Assembly (NCBI GenBank): GCA_009787945.1
Contig: WQSI01000025.1
Coordinates: 1-19,268, forward strand
DNA length: 19,268 nucleotides
Direction of reading: 5' to 3'
Source: Defluviitaleaceae bacterium
GTDB taxonomy: Bacteria; Bacillota; Clostridia; Lachnospirales; WRAX01
Translations under genes and position numbers: made by a program
Part shown: positions 12,992 to 19,268 of the stretch, in pieces
How positions within the stretch are numbered: position 1 is the stretch's first letter
Layout: every line of letters begins with the position of its first letter
Notes under the pieces: generated by a model
Told to the model about the DNA's origin: nothing
The model's database searches: none
The model's input: the letters and a program-made list of their open reading frames with translations, nothing else

Positions 12992-14443
12992 TTAGTGAAC
13001 GGGCTTTCCAAGACCTACAAGCTCTACAAAATCCGCATTATTGGCAGTTTTTGTTAACATATCTGTTACATGTTCATTAAAATCTTGTGCAGACATGCCC
13101 CCCATTCGTCTGCGTAAAATGTTAAGGGCATCAAGTTCTTTGGGGGTTAGCAACATATCTTCGCGGCGTGTGCCTGATTTGTTAATGTCAATTGCTGGAA
13201 AAATACGTCGTTCGCTCATCCGCCTATCTAAAACAAGCTCCATATTGCCCGTTCCTTTAAATTCTTCAAAAATAACATCATCCATTTTGCTGCCTGTATC
13301 CACCAAGGCTGTTGCTAAAATTGTCAACGAGCCGCCGTTTTCTATATTTCGCGCAGCACCAAAGAATCTTTTGGGCATATGCAGGGCAGCAGGGTCAAGG
13401 CCGCCAGAAAGGGTGCGCCCGCCAGGGGGAAGGGTTAAATTGTAGGCGCGGGCAAGGCGTGTGATGGAGTCCATAAGGATTATCAGGTTTTTACCTTGCT
13501 CTACCATGCGTTTTGCACGCTCAAGAACAATTTCTGCCACCTTCTTATGATGCTCTGGGTGTTCGTCAAATGTGGAAAAAACCACGTCGGCACGCTCCCC
13601 CGCAATACTGCGTTGCATATCTGTCACTTCTTCTGGTCGCTCGTCAATTAGCAACACGATAAGATGGACATTTTTGTGGTTTTTTAAAATTGCGTTGGCA
13701 ATATTTTTCAAAAGAACGGTTTTGCCTGCCTTTGGGGGAGAAACTATCATGCCGCGCTGACCAAGACCGATTGGGGCAACCAAGTCCACAAGGCGATTTG
13801 CCATGGTTTTTTGGTCGCTTTCCAGATGCAAACGCTGGGTTGGATAAATTGGCGTAAGCTTAGCGAAATGAGGGCGGCGGGTTGCCATGTGGGCAGGGTC
13901 GCCGTTGATGCTATTAACCAACAGCAAAGCGCGGAAATTTTCGGTTTCTTTTGGTATGCGCAGGTTTCCATAAATCATATCCCCGTTGCGCAGACCAAAG
14001 CGGCGTATTTGCGGGGCAGACACATAAACATCATCAGGGCCTGCCAGATAATGGTCGGTGCGTAAAAAGCCGTAGCCATCTGGATGAATGTCCAAAATGC
14101 CCCCCCGCTCCTCACCAGAATCCAGTGCCACCAGGTAGTCTGCCTTTTGCGGTTCGCGCTCACGAGTTGCCTGTTCTTGCGCTGGTTTTTGTCGCAAAAC
14201 AGGCGTCTGTGGTGTTGCAGGCGGCGGGGTGGGGGCTGGGGCAGCCTTAACCTCCGCAACAACTGGCTTAGGTTCGGCAATTTCTTTTTTGGCTGGCTCG
14301 GTTTTCTCTATATCAGCAATCAATTCAGCAAGCTCTGCCTTGCGATATTTTTGGATGCTTTTTACACCCAAATTTTTACCCATTTCCCGCAATTCGGGCA
14401 GGGATTTCTTGGTAAGAATGTCAATTCTTTCTTGTTTACTCAA
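12992..14443 (-). CDS. rho: Transcription termination factor Rho
   Basis: The 483-residue protein has the N-terminal helical domain (about 1-47), a low-complexity A/P/E-rich insert (about 48-104), the cold-shock-like primary RNA-binding domain (GGILDIHPDGYGFLRTD at about 114-130) and the hexameric ATPase core. It shows Walker A (SPPKAGKTVLL at 235-245), Walker B (IVLLIDERPEEVTDM and NLIILMDSITRLARAYN) and the R-loop region (KGTGNMELVLDRRMSERRIFPAIDI). It is an RNA-translocating ATPase that ends transcription. The start is a TTG at 14443, placed 5 nt after GGAGGT; there is no ATG until codon 22 (inside the conserved helical domain), and the frame-opening TTG at 14455 lies within the ribosome binding site. 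The gene has its own perfect-consensus promoter. Confidence 0.95.
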   Translation of the reverse strand: MSKQERIDILTKKSLPELREMGKNLGVKSIQKYRKAELAELIADIEKTEPAKKEIAEPKPVVAEVKAAPAPTPPPATPQTPVLRQKPAQEQATREREPQKADYLVALDSGEERGGILDIHPDGYGFLRTDHYLAGPDDVYVSAPQIRRFGLRNGDMIYGNLRIPKETENFRALLLVNSINGDPAHMATRRPHFAKLTPIYPTQRLHLESDQKTMANRLVDLVAPIGLGQRGMIVSPPKAGKTVLLKNIANAILKNHKNVHLIVLLIDERPEEVTDMQRSIAGERADVVFSTFDEHPEHHKKVAEIVLERAKRMVEQGKNLIILMDSITRLARAYNLTLPPGGRTLSGGLDPAALHMPKRFFGAARNIENGGSLTILATALVDTGSKMDDVIFEEFKGTGNMELVLDRRMSERRIFPAIDINKSGTRREDMLLTPKELDALNILRRRMGGMSAQDFNEHVTDMLTKTANNADFVELVGLGKPVH

Positions 14444-14553
14444 AATAACCTCCAATTTTTGAAGAAGATATTCAATTATTTTTAAATTTTTTTAAATTTT
14501 TAATTTTAAGTTGTGGGGGATTGACGGAAGAGATTTCCAAAAAGAAGTATTCT
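14444..14553 (-). promoter_or_regulatory. Pyrimidine-rich rho leader, possible Rho autoregulation site
   Basis: The transcript from the promoter at 14560-14588 would have about 110 nt before the TTG start. Its first 45 nt are pyrimidine-rich and poor in G (a run TCAATCCCCCACAACTT and a CTTCTTTTTGG stretch), like a Rho utilisation site. The rest is an almost pure A/T tract (14470-14510). Rho is known to attenuate its own gene in several bacteria; here the role is inferred from composition only. Confidence 0.4.
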
Positions 14554-14559
14554 ATAGTG

Positions 14560-14588
14560 ATTATAACACAAAACAATGAGCCTGTCAA
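14560..14588 (-). promoter_or_regulatory. Perfect-consensus sigma-A promoter for rho
   Basis: On the minus strand, TTGACA (14583-14588), 17 bp, TATAAT (14560-14565): both hexamers match consensus exactly and the spacer is ideal. Confidence 0.9.
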
Positions 14589-14615
14589 CACATGATTGAA
14601 TAAAAATTCACATTT

Positions 14616-14646
14616 CTAAAACCCGCCATGTAAAGGCGGGTTTTAG
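14616..14646 (-). terminator. Terminator after the QueG-like gene
   Basis: A 12-bp perfect stem (14616-14627 with 14635-14646, core ACCCGCC/GGCGGGT) with a 7-nt loop lies 23 bp after the stop of the iron-sulfur protein. The T-run is short (TTTTAG), so strength is moderate. It separates that gene from the rho promoter. Confidence 0.75.
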
Positions 14647-14668
14647 AACGTGTTTGCCGTGATATTAC

Positions 14669-15646
14669 TTAACGAAACTTATTATGAAACTTCAATTCCA
14701 AACGATTTGTTTTGTCAAGTATGGCAATGCAACTGCGCACGCATTCTGCACCGCATAAGCCGCTAGGATATTTAAATTTTGCGGCATTGGCAGCATATGG
14801 CACTTTGTCAGTTACATTTGTACCAATTTCGTCAAAAGTGGGGCGTGGGCTACCATCAGCACATTTTTCGCCGTCACCATCAATAACATTTTGAGAGTAT
14901 GCGCGAACCTCATCACAAGCAAAGGGGCTTAACCCGCCGCCTATATGGGCAATTCGGCATTTAACAGCATCCAACTGCCCTCTGGCTACTGTAGCAACCC
15001 CTGGAATGTCAATAATATGGCTGCGTTCTTTGCTAATTGCCTGGGCAGGGCAGTTTTTAACACATTGCATACATTTGATACATAGGTTTTCTAAAATTGG
15101 GTCTGCTTCAAGCTCCGCTTCTGTGAAAATGAAGTAAAAACGCTGGGCAGGACCAAATTTTGGGGTTAACACCATACCGCTGTGACCCATTTCCCCCATG
15201 CCGCACAAAACCGCCGCTACACGGAAATTTATAAACATCTCTGGGGCAGGTTTGGCATTGCCTTCAGAATCAATGGCAGCCACTCCGTCTGTGCCAGACA
15301 GGTCTTTGCCGTAATACATAAATGACGTTGCCTCATAACCGTGGTCCTCAATAAAGCTTGCTACCCTGCGCTGTGCCATTGGGGCAATAATTCGGTTAAT
15401 ATCCCCAGAGCCGCTAAGGGTGTATGTACTATAGCTTGTCCCCTCCTCAATTCCGCGGAAAGAACCCCTGTGGACACGGAAAGCAAGACCAATTACAGAC
15501 TTTGCACGAGGCATTATAGAGGTGGGTGTATGCTCTCCAGGTGCATCCTTCCATCTGTCAATAGAACCGATACCAACCAAGTCCGCACCCACTTCACGGG
15601 CAAATTTTTTAACGTCTGATGCAGTCAATTTTGGAAAATCACTCAT
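14669..15646 (-). CDS. QueG-like iron-sulfur (corrinoid-fold) oxidoreductase
   Basis: The 325-residue protein resembles epoxyqueuosine reductase (QueG) and reductive-dehalogenase relatives. The N-terminal half has VKKFAREVGADLVGIGSIDRW and PRAKSVIGLAF. Residues 148-170 (CGMGEMGHSGMVLTPKFGP) match the cobalamin-fold region. A ferredoxin motif CIKCMQCVKNCP (Cys189, 192, 195, 199) follows. Further cysteines at 298, 302 and 306 (GLCGAECVRSC) may hold part of a second cluster. The usual second QueG-type ferredoxin motif is not obvious, so it is probably a QueG-related paralogue rather than the tRNA-modifying enzyme itself. The ATG at 15646 is used: AAGGAG precedes it, and the promoter at 15667-15695 would start RNA near 15660, excluding the longer frame from 15676. 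Confidence 0.78.
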   Translation of the reverse strand: MSDFPKLTASDVKKFAREVGADLVGIGSIDRWKDAPGEHTPTSIMPRAKSVIGLAFRVHRGSFRGIEEGTSYSTYTLSGSGDINRIIAPMAQRRVASFIEDHGYEATSFMYYGKDLSGTDGVAAIDSEGNAKPAPEMFINFRVAAVLCGMGEMGHSGMVLTPKFGPAQRFYFIFTEAELEADPILENLCIKCMQCVKNCPAQAISKERSHIIDIPGVATVARGQLDAVKCRIAHIGGGLSPFACDEVRAYSQNVIDGDGEKCADGSPRPTFDEIGTNVTDKVPYAANAAKFKYPSGLCGAECVRSCIAILDKTNRLELKFHNKFR

Positions 15647-15666
15647 ATAAACCACTCCTTTTGTGC

Positions 15667-15695
15667 AGTATACCATGAAACGGTTTTTTTGTCAA
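15667..15695 (-). promoter_or_regulatory. Sigma-A promoter for the QueG-like gene
   Basis: On the minus strand, TTGACA (15690-15695), 17 bp, TATACT (15667-15672). The RNA would start near 15660, right at the ribosome binding site, leaving a leader of about 14 nt. It lies in the divergent gap before gpr, so transcription of one could affect the other. Confidence 0.8.
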
Positions 15696-15713
15696 TACGA
15701 AAGGCGGGACTAT

Positions 15714-16697
15714 ATGCAGAATATTTACACAGACTTGGCAATGGAAATGGCAGAGGGGCTTGACGGTGAAGGGCTTCGCGGCATTGAAATGGACAGCGTT
15801 CAACAGGGCGATGTGAAAATAACTACCATTCATGTGGTAAATGATGACGGGGCAAAAACTTTAGGAAAACCCATCGGCAGCTACATCACCATAGAATCCC
15901 CGAAAATCAAAGAAAACAACTTTGTTGTCCACGAAGAGATAATGGGGATTTTGGTTAAACAACTTGCCTTGCTTAGGGATGGTCTTGGAATTGACGATGA
16001 CGCACCTGTGCTTGTTATCGGGCTTGGCAACCGAAATGTAACGCCCGATTCCCTAGGCCCTCAAGTGGTGGGCAAATTGCTTGTTACACGGCATATCCTG
16101 GACAAAATGCCAGAGGGTCTTGTTGGGTTGCGCCCCATTGCAGCCCTTGCCCCTGGGGTCATGGGCATGACAGGCATCGAAACAGCAGAAGTTGTAAAAG
16201 GTCTTGTGGGAAACGTGCGCCCGCAACTGGTTATCGCCATCGACGCCCTTGCCGCGCGAAGCATTGACCGCATTAACCAAACAATCCAACTAACAGACAC
16301 TGGGATTTCTCCTGGGGCAGGGGTGGGCAATCGCCGCGCCACCCTGGACGAGAAAACCCTTGGTGTGCCAGTTGTAGCCATTGGTGTTCCAACCGTGGTT
16401 GATGCCGCAACATTCGTAAACGACACGCTGGACATTTTTTTGGCGCAAATGGCAGAGGGAACCCCAGAGCATCTGCGGGATGGCGCGGAGTTTTTCCGTA
16501 TGCTGACCCAGTTGGAGGAGCAGGATAAACACGCTGTAATCCGCAATAGCATTGAGCCTTCTGTGGGCAATATGTTTGTGACCCCCAAGGAGATTGGCGA
16601 GGTGGTTAAGTGGCTTTCGAATATTATTGCTAATGGGATTAACATTGCCATGCATAAAGGTATTGATATGGATGACATTAATCGGTTTATGTACTAA
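15714..16697 (+). CDS. gpr: GPR endopeptidase (spore germination protease)
   Basis: The 327-residue protein matches GPR over its length. It starts MQNIYTDLAMEMAEG; the TDLA.E segment is the family's autoprocessing region, which imitates the cleavage site in small acid-soluble spore proteins. It continues VLVIGLGNRNVTPDSLGPQVV, PIAALAPGVMGMTGIETAE, VIAIDALAARSIDRIN, ISPGAGVGNRR and VPVVAIGVPTVVDAAT. GPR is made as an inactive zymogen in the forespore and degrades SASPs during germination. The ATG at 15714 gives the family-typical N-terminus; AAAGGCGG upstream is a modest ribosome binding site. In Bacillus the gene is read by forespore sigma factors; I could not identify a convincing sigma-G box in the 67-bp gap. 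A terminator follows. Confidence 0.95.
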   Translation: MQNIYTDLAMEMAEGLDGEGLRGIEMDSVQQGDVKITTIHVVNDDGAKTLGKPIGSYITIESPKIKENNFVVHEEIMGILVKQLALLRDGLGIDDDAPVLVIGLGNRNVTPDSLGPQVVGKLLVTRHILDKMPEGLVGLRPIAALAPGVMGMTGIETAEVVKGLVGNVRPQLVIAIDALAARSIDRINQTIQLTDTGISPGAGVGNRRATLDEKTLGVPVVAIGVPTVVDAATFVNDTLDIFLAQMAEGTPEHLRDGAEFFRMLTQLEEQDKHAVIRNSIEPSVGNMFVTPKEIGEVVKWLSNIIANGINIAMHKGIDMDDINRFMY

Positions 16698-16702
16698 CCC
16701 AG

Positions 16703-16738
16703 AAGCCATTGCTAGATTGATTGCGCAATGGCTTTTTT
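16703..16738 (+). terminator. Intrinsic terminator after gpr
   Basis: A 10-bp perfect stem, AAGCCATTGC (16703-16712) with GCAATGGCTT (16725-16734), is followed by a T-run to 16738. It lies 5 bp after the gpr stop and just before the next promoter. Confidence 0.88.
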
Positions 16739-16740
16739 GG

Positions 16741-16769
16741 TTGACGGCAGGGCTTTGGCGTGTTATAAT
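16741..16769 (+). promoter_or_regulatory. Strong sigma-A promoter for the unknown 191-residue protein
   Basis: TTGACG (16741-16746), 17 bp, TATAAT (16764-16769), eleven of twelve consensus bases. It starts two bases after the gpr terminator T-run. The RNA would begin near 16776, about 47 nt before the ATG, and probably continues into gpmI. Confidence 0.85.
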
Positions 16770-16822
16770 CGAACTATAGAAATTCGCCACCTTATTGGCA
16801 CTACAAAGGAGTAATTAGCTTT

Positions 16823-17398
16823 ATGAATTTATGGTATGGTTCGATTTTGGAAAGACATGGTAAACAAGTAACCATAAAACGTCAAGGTGCCGAAATTGCA
16901 CAATTATTTGCAAGTTATGAAAACAGACACTTTGAGTTTTGCATAACATCGGATGTTATGCCAGGTGATGTTATAGTTAACTCTAATGGCAATGAATTTA
17001 CAGTGCTGGAAATACACGAACGAGTAATGGACGTAGAACCCTATGGAATAACCGCTTACGTACAAAGCGAAGCTGATAAGGTTTCAAAATCAAGTGTGCA
17101 TAACACCATTTATAACTTCGGTAGTATGCAGGGTTCTTCCATCGGTTCGCATGGCTATGTAACCATAAACTACAATAATTGCTTAGAAGATATGCGCAAA
17201 CGCATTGAAGCGGAAAACTCCCCTGATAAAGTCGAGCTAGAGCAAATTGCTAATCTTCTGGAAATGATTTTGAATGGACAAGTTCCGTCACAGAAGGGTC
17301 TATTTTCCAAATTTTCAGAAGTTATGGAGCGTAATTCTTGGATTTCGGGAGCGGTAGCGTCTACCATATTTTCTTGGTTGGCTACTGCGCCATTTTAA
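16823..17398 (+). CDS. Protein of unknown function, beta-rich N-terminus and hydrophobic C-terminus
   Basis: I do not recognise this 191-residue protein. Residues 1-80 look like a compact beta domain (LWYGSILERHGKQVTIKR, MPGDVIVNSNGNEFTVLEI). Residues 93-118 are Asn/Gly/Ser-rich with alternating pattern (HNTIYNFGSMQGSSIGSHG), as in short beta-solenoid-like stretches. Residues 120-165 form a charged helical region (LEDMRKRIEAENSPDKVELE). The end (172-191) is hydrophobic (WISGAVASTIFSWLATAPF) and could be a membrane tail or amphipathic helix. There is no signal peptide. AAGGAG lies 11 nt before the ATG. It has its own strong promoter and stands 16 bp before gpmI, so it may lead a two-gene transcript. 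The position between two conserved housekeeping genes suggests acquisition, but no mobile-element ends flank it. Confidence 0.75.
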   Translation: MNLWYGSILERHGKQVTIKRQGAEIAQLFASYENRHFEFCITSDVMPGDVIVNSNGNEFTVLEIHERVMDVEPYGITAYVQSEADKVSKSSVHNTIYNFGSMQGSSIGSHGYVTINYNNCLEDMRKRIEAENSPDKVELEQIANLLEMILNGQVPSQKGLFSKFSEVMERNSWISGAVASTIFSWLATAPF

Positions 17399-17414
17399 TG
17401 AATTGGAGGATAAT

Positions 17415-18959
17415 ATGAAATCAGTTGTTTTAATTGTTATGGACGGGGTTGCTTTGTCTGACAAGCCCGAAGGGAACGCTGTTTTGGGGGCTTACACGCC
17501 CAATTTGGATTATTTGGTGCAGCATCATCCTTGGACGAAAATTAAGGCTCATGGCACGGCGGTTGGGTTGCCTGATGATGGGGATATGGGCAATTCTGAG
17601 GTGGGGCATAATGCTTTGGGTTGTGGTCAAATTTATGCCCAAGGTGCAAAGCTTGTGGATGAGGCCATTTCCAGCGGGCGTATGTTTGATACACCTGTTT
17701 GGCAAAATCTGGTAAAGGGTGACACCCTGCATTTTATCGGGCTTTTAAGTGACGGAAAGGTTCATTCTAATATTGAGCATTTGATTGCTTTGGTTCGCAA
17801 AGCCTATGATGACGGAGTTAGGTGTGTTCGTATACACATTTTACTTGATGGGCGGGATGTTGCCGCTCAGTCTGCACTGGAGTATGTTGCTAAATTGGAG
17901 CTTGTTTTGGCGGAATTAAATTCAAGGGATTTTGATGCTAGAATCGCATCTGGCGGCGGTCGCCAGCGGATTACCATGGACAGATATGGGGCAAATTGGG
18001 GCATGGTAGAGGAAGGGTGGAATGTGCATGTCAACGGCATTGGTGAGCAATTTGGCTCTGCCAGCGAGGCGATAACTGCCGCTCGTGAGGTAAACCCGAA
18101 TATTATAGACCAAGATTTGCCGCCTTTTGTTATCGCTGAAAATGGCGAGCCTGTTGGCAAAATCGCAGATGGTGACAGCGTTTGTCTTGCCAATTTCCGC
18201 GGGGATAGGGCAATGCAGCTTAGCCAAGCCTTTGATTTGCCTAATTTTAACAAATTTGACCGTGGCACTGCGCCCAAGGTTTATTTTGCGGGGATGTTAC
18301 AATATGATGGTGACAGCAAATTGCCCCAAAACTATCTGACTGACCCGCCCCACATACAAAACACATTAACGGATTTGCTGGTAAGCCATGGCGTGAAGCA
18401 GTTTGCCGTAAGCGAAACCCAGAAATATGGGCATATGACCTATTTTTGGAATGGCAACCGCACAGAAAAGCCAGACCCCAACTTGGAAGATTGGGTGGAG
18501 ATAAACAGCGACATTCTGCCCTTTGAGCAGCGTCCATGGATGAAAGCGGCAGAAATTACCGACCAAGTGGTTTCTGCTATCGAAAGCGGCGAATATGGCT
18601 TAATACGCGCCAATATGCCAAATGGGGATATGGTAGGGCATACAGGAAACTACCATGCGGCTCTGATTTCCGTGTCAGCAGTGGATTTGTGCATCGGGCG
18701 GATTATGGAAGCCGCCAAAAAGGCAGGCGTTACCCTTATTGTTACGGCTGACCACGGCAATGCAGACGAAATGACAGAAAAGGACGGCAAAACCCCGAAA
18801 ACTGCCCACAGCCTAAACCCTGCACCCTTCATTATTTACAGCGATGATGAAGTTCGCCTACAACAAGGTAAAGGTTATGGCGTTGCCAATGTTGCTTCAA
18901 CTGTGGCTGTTTTGCTAGGGCTACAACCCCATCCTAATTGGGAAAGGTCTATGATTTAG
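17415..18959 (+). CDS. gpmI: 2,3-bisphosphoglycerate-independent phosphoglycerate mutase (plant-type)
   Basis: The 514-residue enzyme interconverts 3- and 2-phosphoglycerate in glycolysis, using two metal ions and a phosphoserine intermediate. Visible motifs include VLIVMDGVAL (metal Asp), DDGDMGNSEVGHNALGCG (catalytic Ser in GNSEVGH), LLDGRDVA, NFRGDRAMQ, YGHMTYFWNG and TADHGNADEM, then a C-terminal AHS.NPAPFI. The segment SGGGRQRITMDRYGANWGMVEEGW replaces the SGRYYAMDRD..W of common bacterial GpmI and matches the plant-type subgroup as I recall it. The start is the ATG at 17415, with GGAGG 6 nt upstream; an upstream in-frame TTG overlaps the ribosome binding site. It lies 16 bp after the unknown protein gene, so is likely cotranscribed. 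Confidence 0.93.
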   Translation: MKSVVLIVMDGVALSDKPEGNAVLGAYTPNLDYLVQHHPWTKIKAHGTAVGLPDDGDMGNSEVGHNALGCGQIYAQGAKLVDEAISSGRMFDTPVWQNLVKGDTLHFIGLLSDGKVHSNIEHLIALVRKAYDDGVRCVRIHILLDGRDVAAQSALEYVAKLELVLAELNSRDFDARIASGGGRQRITMDRYGANWGMVEEGWNVHVNGIGEQFGSASEAITAAREVNPNIIDQDLPPFVIAENGEPVGKIADGDSVCLANFRGDRAMQLSQAFDLPNFNKFDRGTAPKVYFAGMLQYDGDSKLPQNYLTDPPHIQNTLTDLLVSHGVKQFAVSETQKYGHMTYFWNGNRTEKPDPNLEDWVEINSDILPFEQRPWMKAAEITDQVVSAIESGEYGLIRANMPNGDMVGHTGNYHAALISVSAVDLCIGRIMEAAKKAGVTLIVTADHGNADEMTEKDGKTPKTAHSLNPAPFIIYSDDEVRLQQGKGYGVANVASTVAVLLGLQPHPNWERSMI

Positions 18960-18974
18960 AGGTAATATAGCGGG

Positions 18975-19090
18975 CAAGTAACTATATACAACTTTACCCA
19001 ACGCCCCGTAGGGGCGCATATTATGCGCCCCTACAATGGATGATGATGACGCGGTTGTTGGGTTTATGTAAAGTTGTATATAATTACCTG
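18975..19090. mobile_element. MITE-like nested inverted repeat (non-coding)
   Basis: The ends are inverted repeats: 18975-18997 and 19068-19090 match over 23 bp with two differences (core TATATACAACTTTAC). The match resumes with CCCAAC (left) and GTTGGG (right) after a short indel. At the centre lies a perfect 27-bp palindrome (19008-19034, GTAGGGGCGCATA and its complement about one T). No reading frame is contained. The size of about 116 bp and the nested ends fit a miniature inverted-repeat element or a dispersed palindromic repeat. It separates gpmI from the next gene and could also act as a terminator. No certain target-site duplication is seen. Confidence 0.65.
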
Positions 19091-19116
19091 GCATTTTTGT
19101 ATTGGAGGTTAATGAA

Positions 19117-19268
19117 ATGAAAAGCCCGCGTGGAATAATTGTTTTTGGGGCTTCGGGGTCGGGTTGCACAACAACAGGGCGCGAGTTGGCGCGACTATTA
19201 AATTTCGACCATTTTGATACGGATGATTATCTTTTTGAAATAAAAGACCCGCTCAAGAGGAAGGAGCG
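19117..19268 (+). CDS. P-loop kinase / adenylate-kinase-like ATPase, 5' part only
   Basis: Fifty complete codons are present before the window ends. The start is MKSPRGIIVFGASGSGCTTT: a beta strand and a Walker A loop (GASGSGCTT), then a helix GRELARLLNF and FDTDDYLFEIKDPLKRK. This order (Walker A, then a DTDDY segment) is typical of small AAA-labelled nucleoside- or shikimate-kinase-like P-loop enzymes of about 180 residues; substrate is unknown. A Cys replaces the more usual Thr/Lys in the loop (GSGCTTT where GSGKTT or GSGTTT is common), so ATP binding may follow the GSGTTT-type subgroup that lacks the lysine. GGAGG lies 8 nt before the ATG; an ATG five bases earlier reads only two codons. 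Confidence 0.75.
   Translation, partial: MKSPRGIIVFGASGSGCTTTGRELARLLNFDHFDTDDYLFEIKDPLKRKE

Noticed and set aside
15647..15713. Sigma-G promoter for gpr
   Set aside because: TGCAGT and CAATA elements can be picked out but neither their sequence nor spacing fits the consensus well; the region is explained by the minus-strand promoter.
19112..19120. Alternative start ATG at 19112 for the last gene
   Set aside because: It reads ATG AAA then stop; the ATG at 19117 opens the P-loop frame and is well spaced from GGAGG.

Overview
The window looks like chromosomal DNA of an endospore-forming, anaerobe-like Firmicute (Clostridia). The evidence is a germination protease gene (gpr), Clostridia-style rpmG-secE-nusG-rplK-rplA translation genes, AGGAGG-type ribosome binding sites, several near-consensus sigma-A promoters with 17-bp spacers, a PdaC-like lipoprotein deacetylase and InlB-like surface repeats. 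The species cannot be told from the sequence. I see no rRNA, tRNA, CRISPR array, transposase or prophage module.

Layout. 1-486: a candidate structured leader RNA, a membrane-anchored PepSY protein and a shared terminator. 497-2784 (minus): a VOC-family protein, a small coiled-coil protein that may be FlgN-like, and a lipoprotein polysaccharide deacetylase. A divergent promoter pair lies at 2815-2894. 2958-5474 (plus): rpmG, secE, nusG, rplK, a ybjQ-family gene and rplA. Two copies of a 27-nt RNA motif that imitates the 23S rRNA site for protein L1 precede rplK and rplA. A perfect bidirectional terminator (5499-5533) ends this run, and rplJ, rplL and rpoB do not follow.

5546-12894 (minus) is the most unusual part: six tightly packed genes reading from a good promoter at 12938-12966. 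In transcription order they encode a stand-alone cyclic-nucleotide-binding protein, a metallo-beta-lactamase-fold hydrolase, a CHASE2 membrane adenylate cyclase (class IIIb-like residues), a secreted protein joining a copper-amine-oxidase-N-like domain to a six-bladed NHL propeller, and two secreted FecR-domain paralogues with different C-terminal surface domains. The set could hold a sensor, a cyclase, a cAMP receptor, a possible phosphodiesterase and extracellular partners. That is striking in a Gram-positive spore former and is the best candidate for an undescribed system.

12992-15646 (minus): rho, read from a TTG start behind a perfect-consensus promoter and a pyrimidine-rich leader, and a QueG-like iron-sulfur protein. 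15714-19268 (plus): gpr, an unrecognised 191-residue protein with its own strong promoter, a plant-type phosphoglycerate mutase (gpmI), a small MITE-like nested inverted repeat, and the start of a P-loop kinase cut by the window end.
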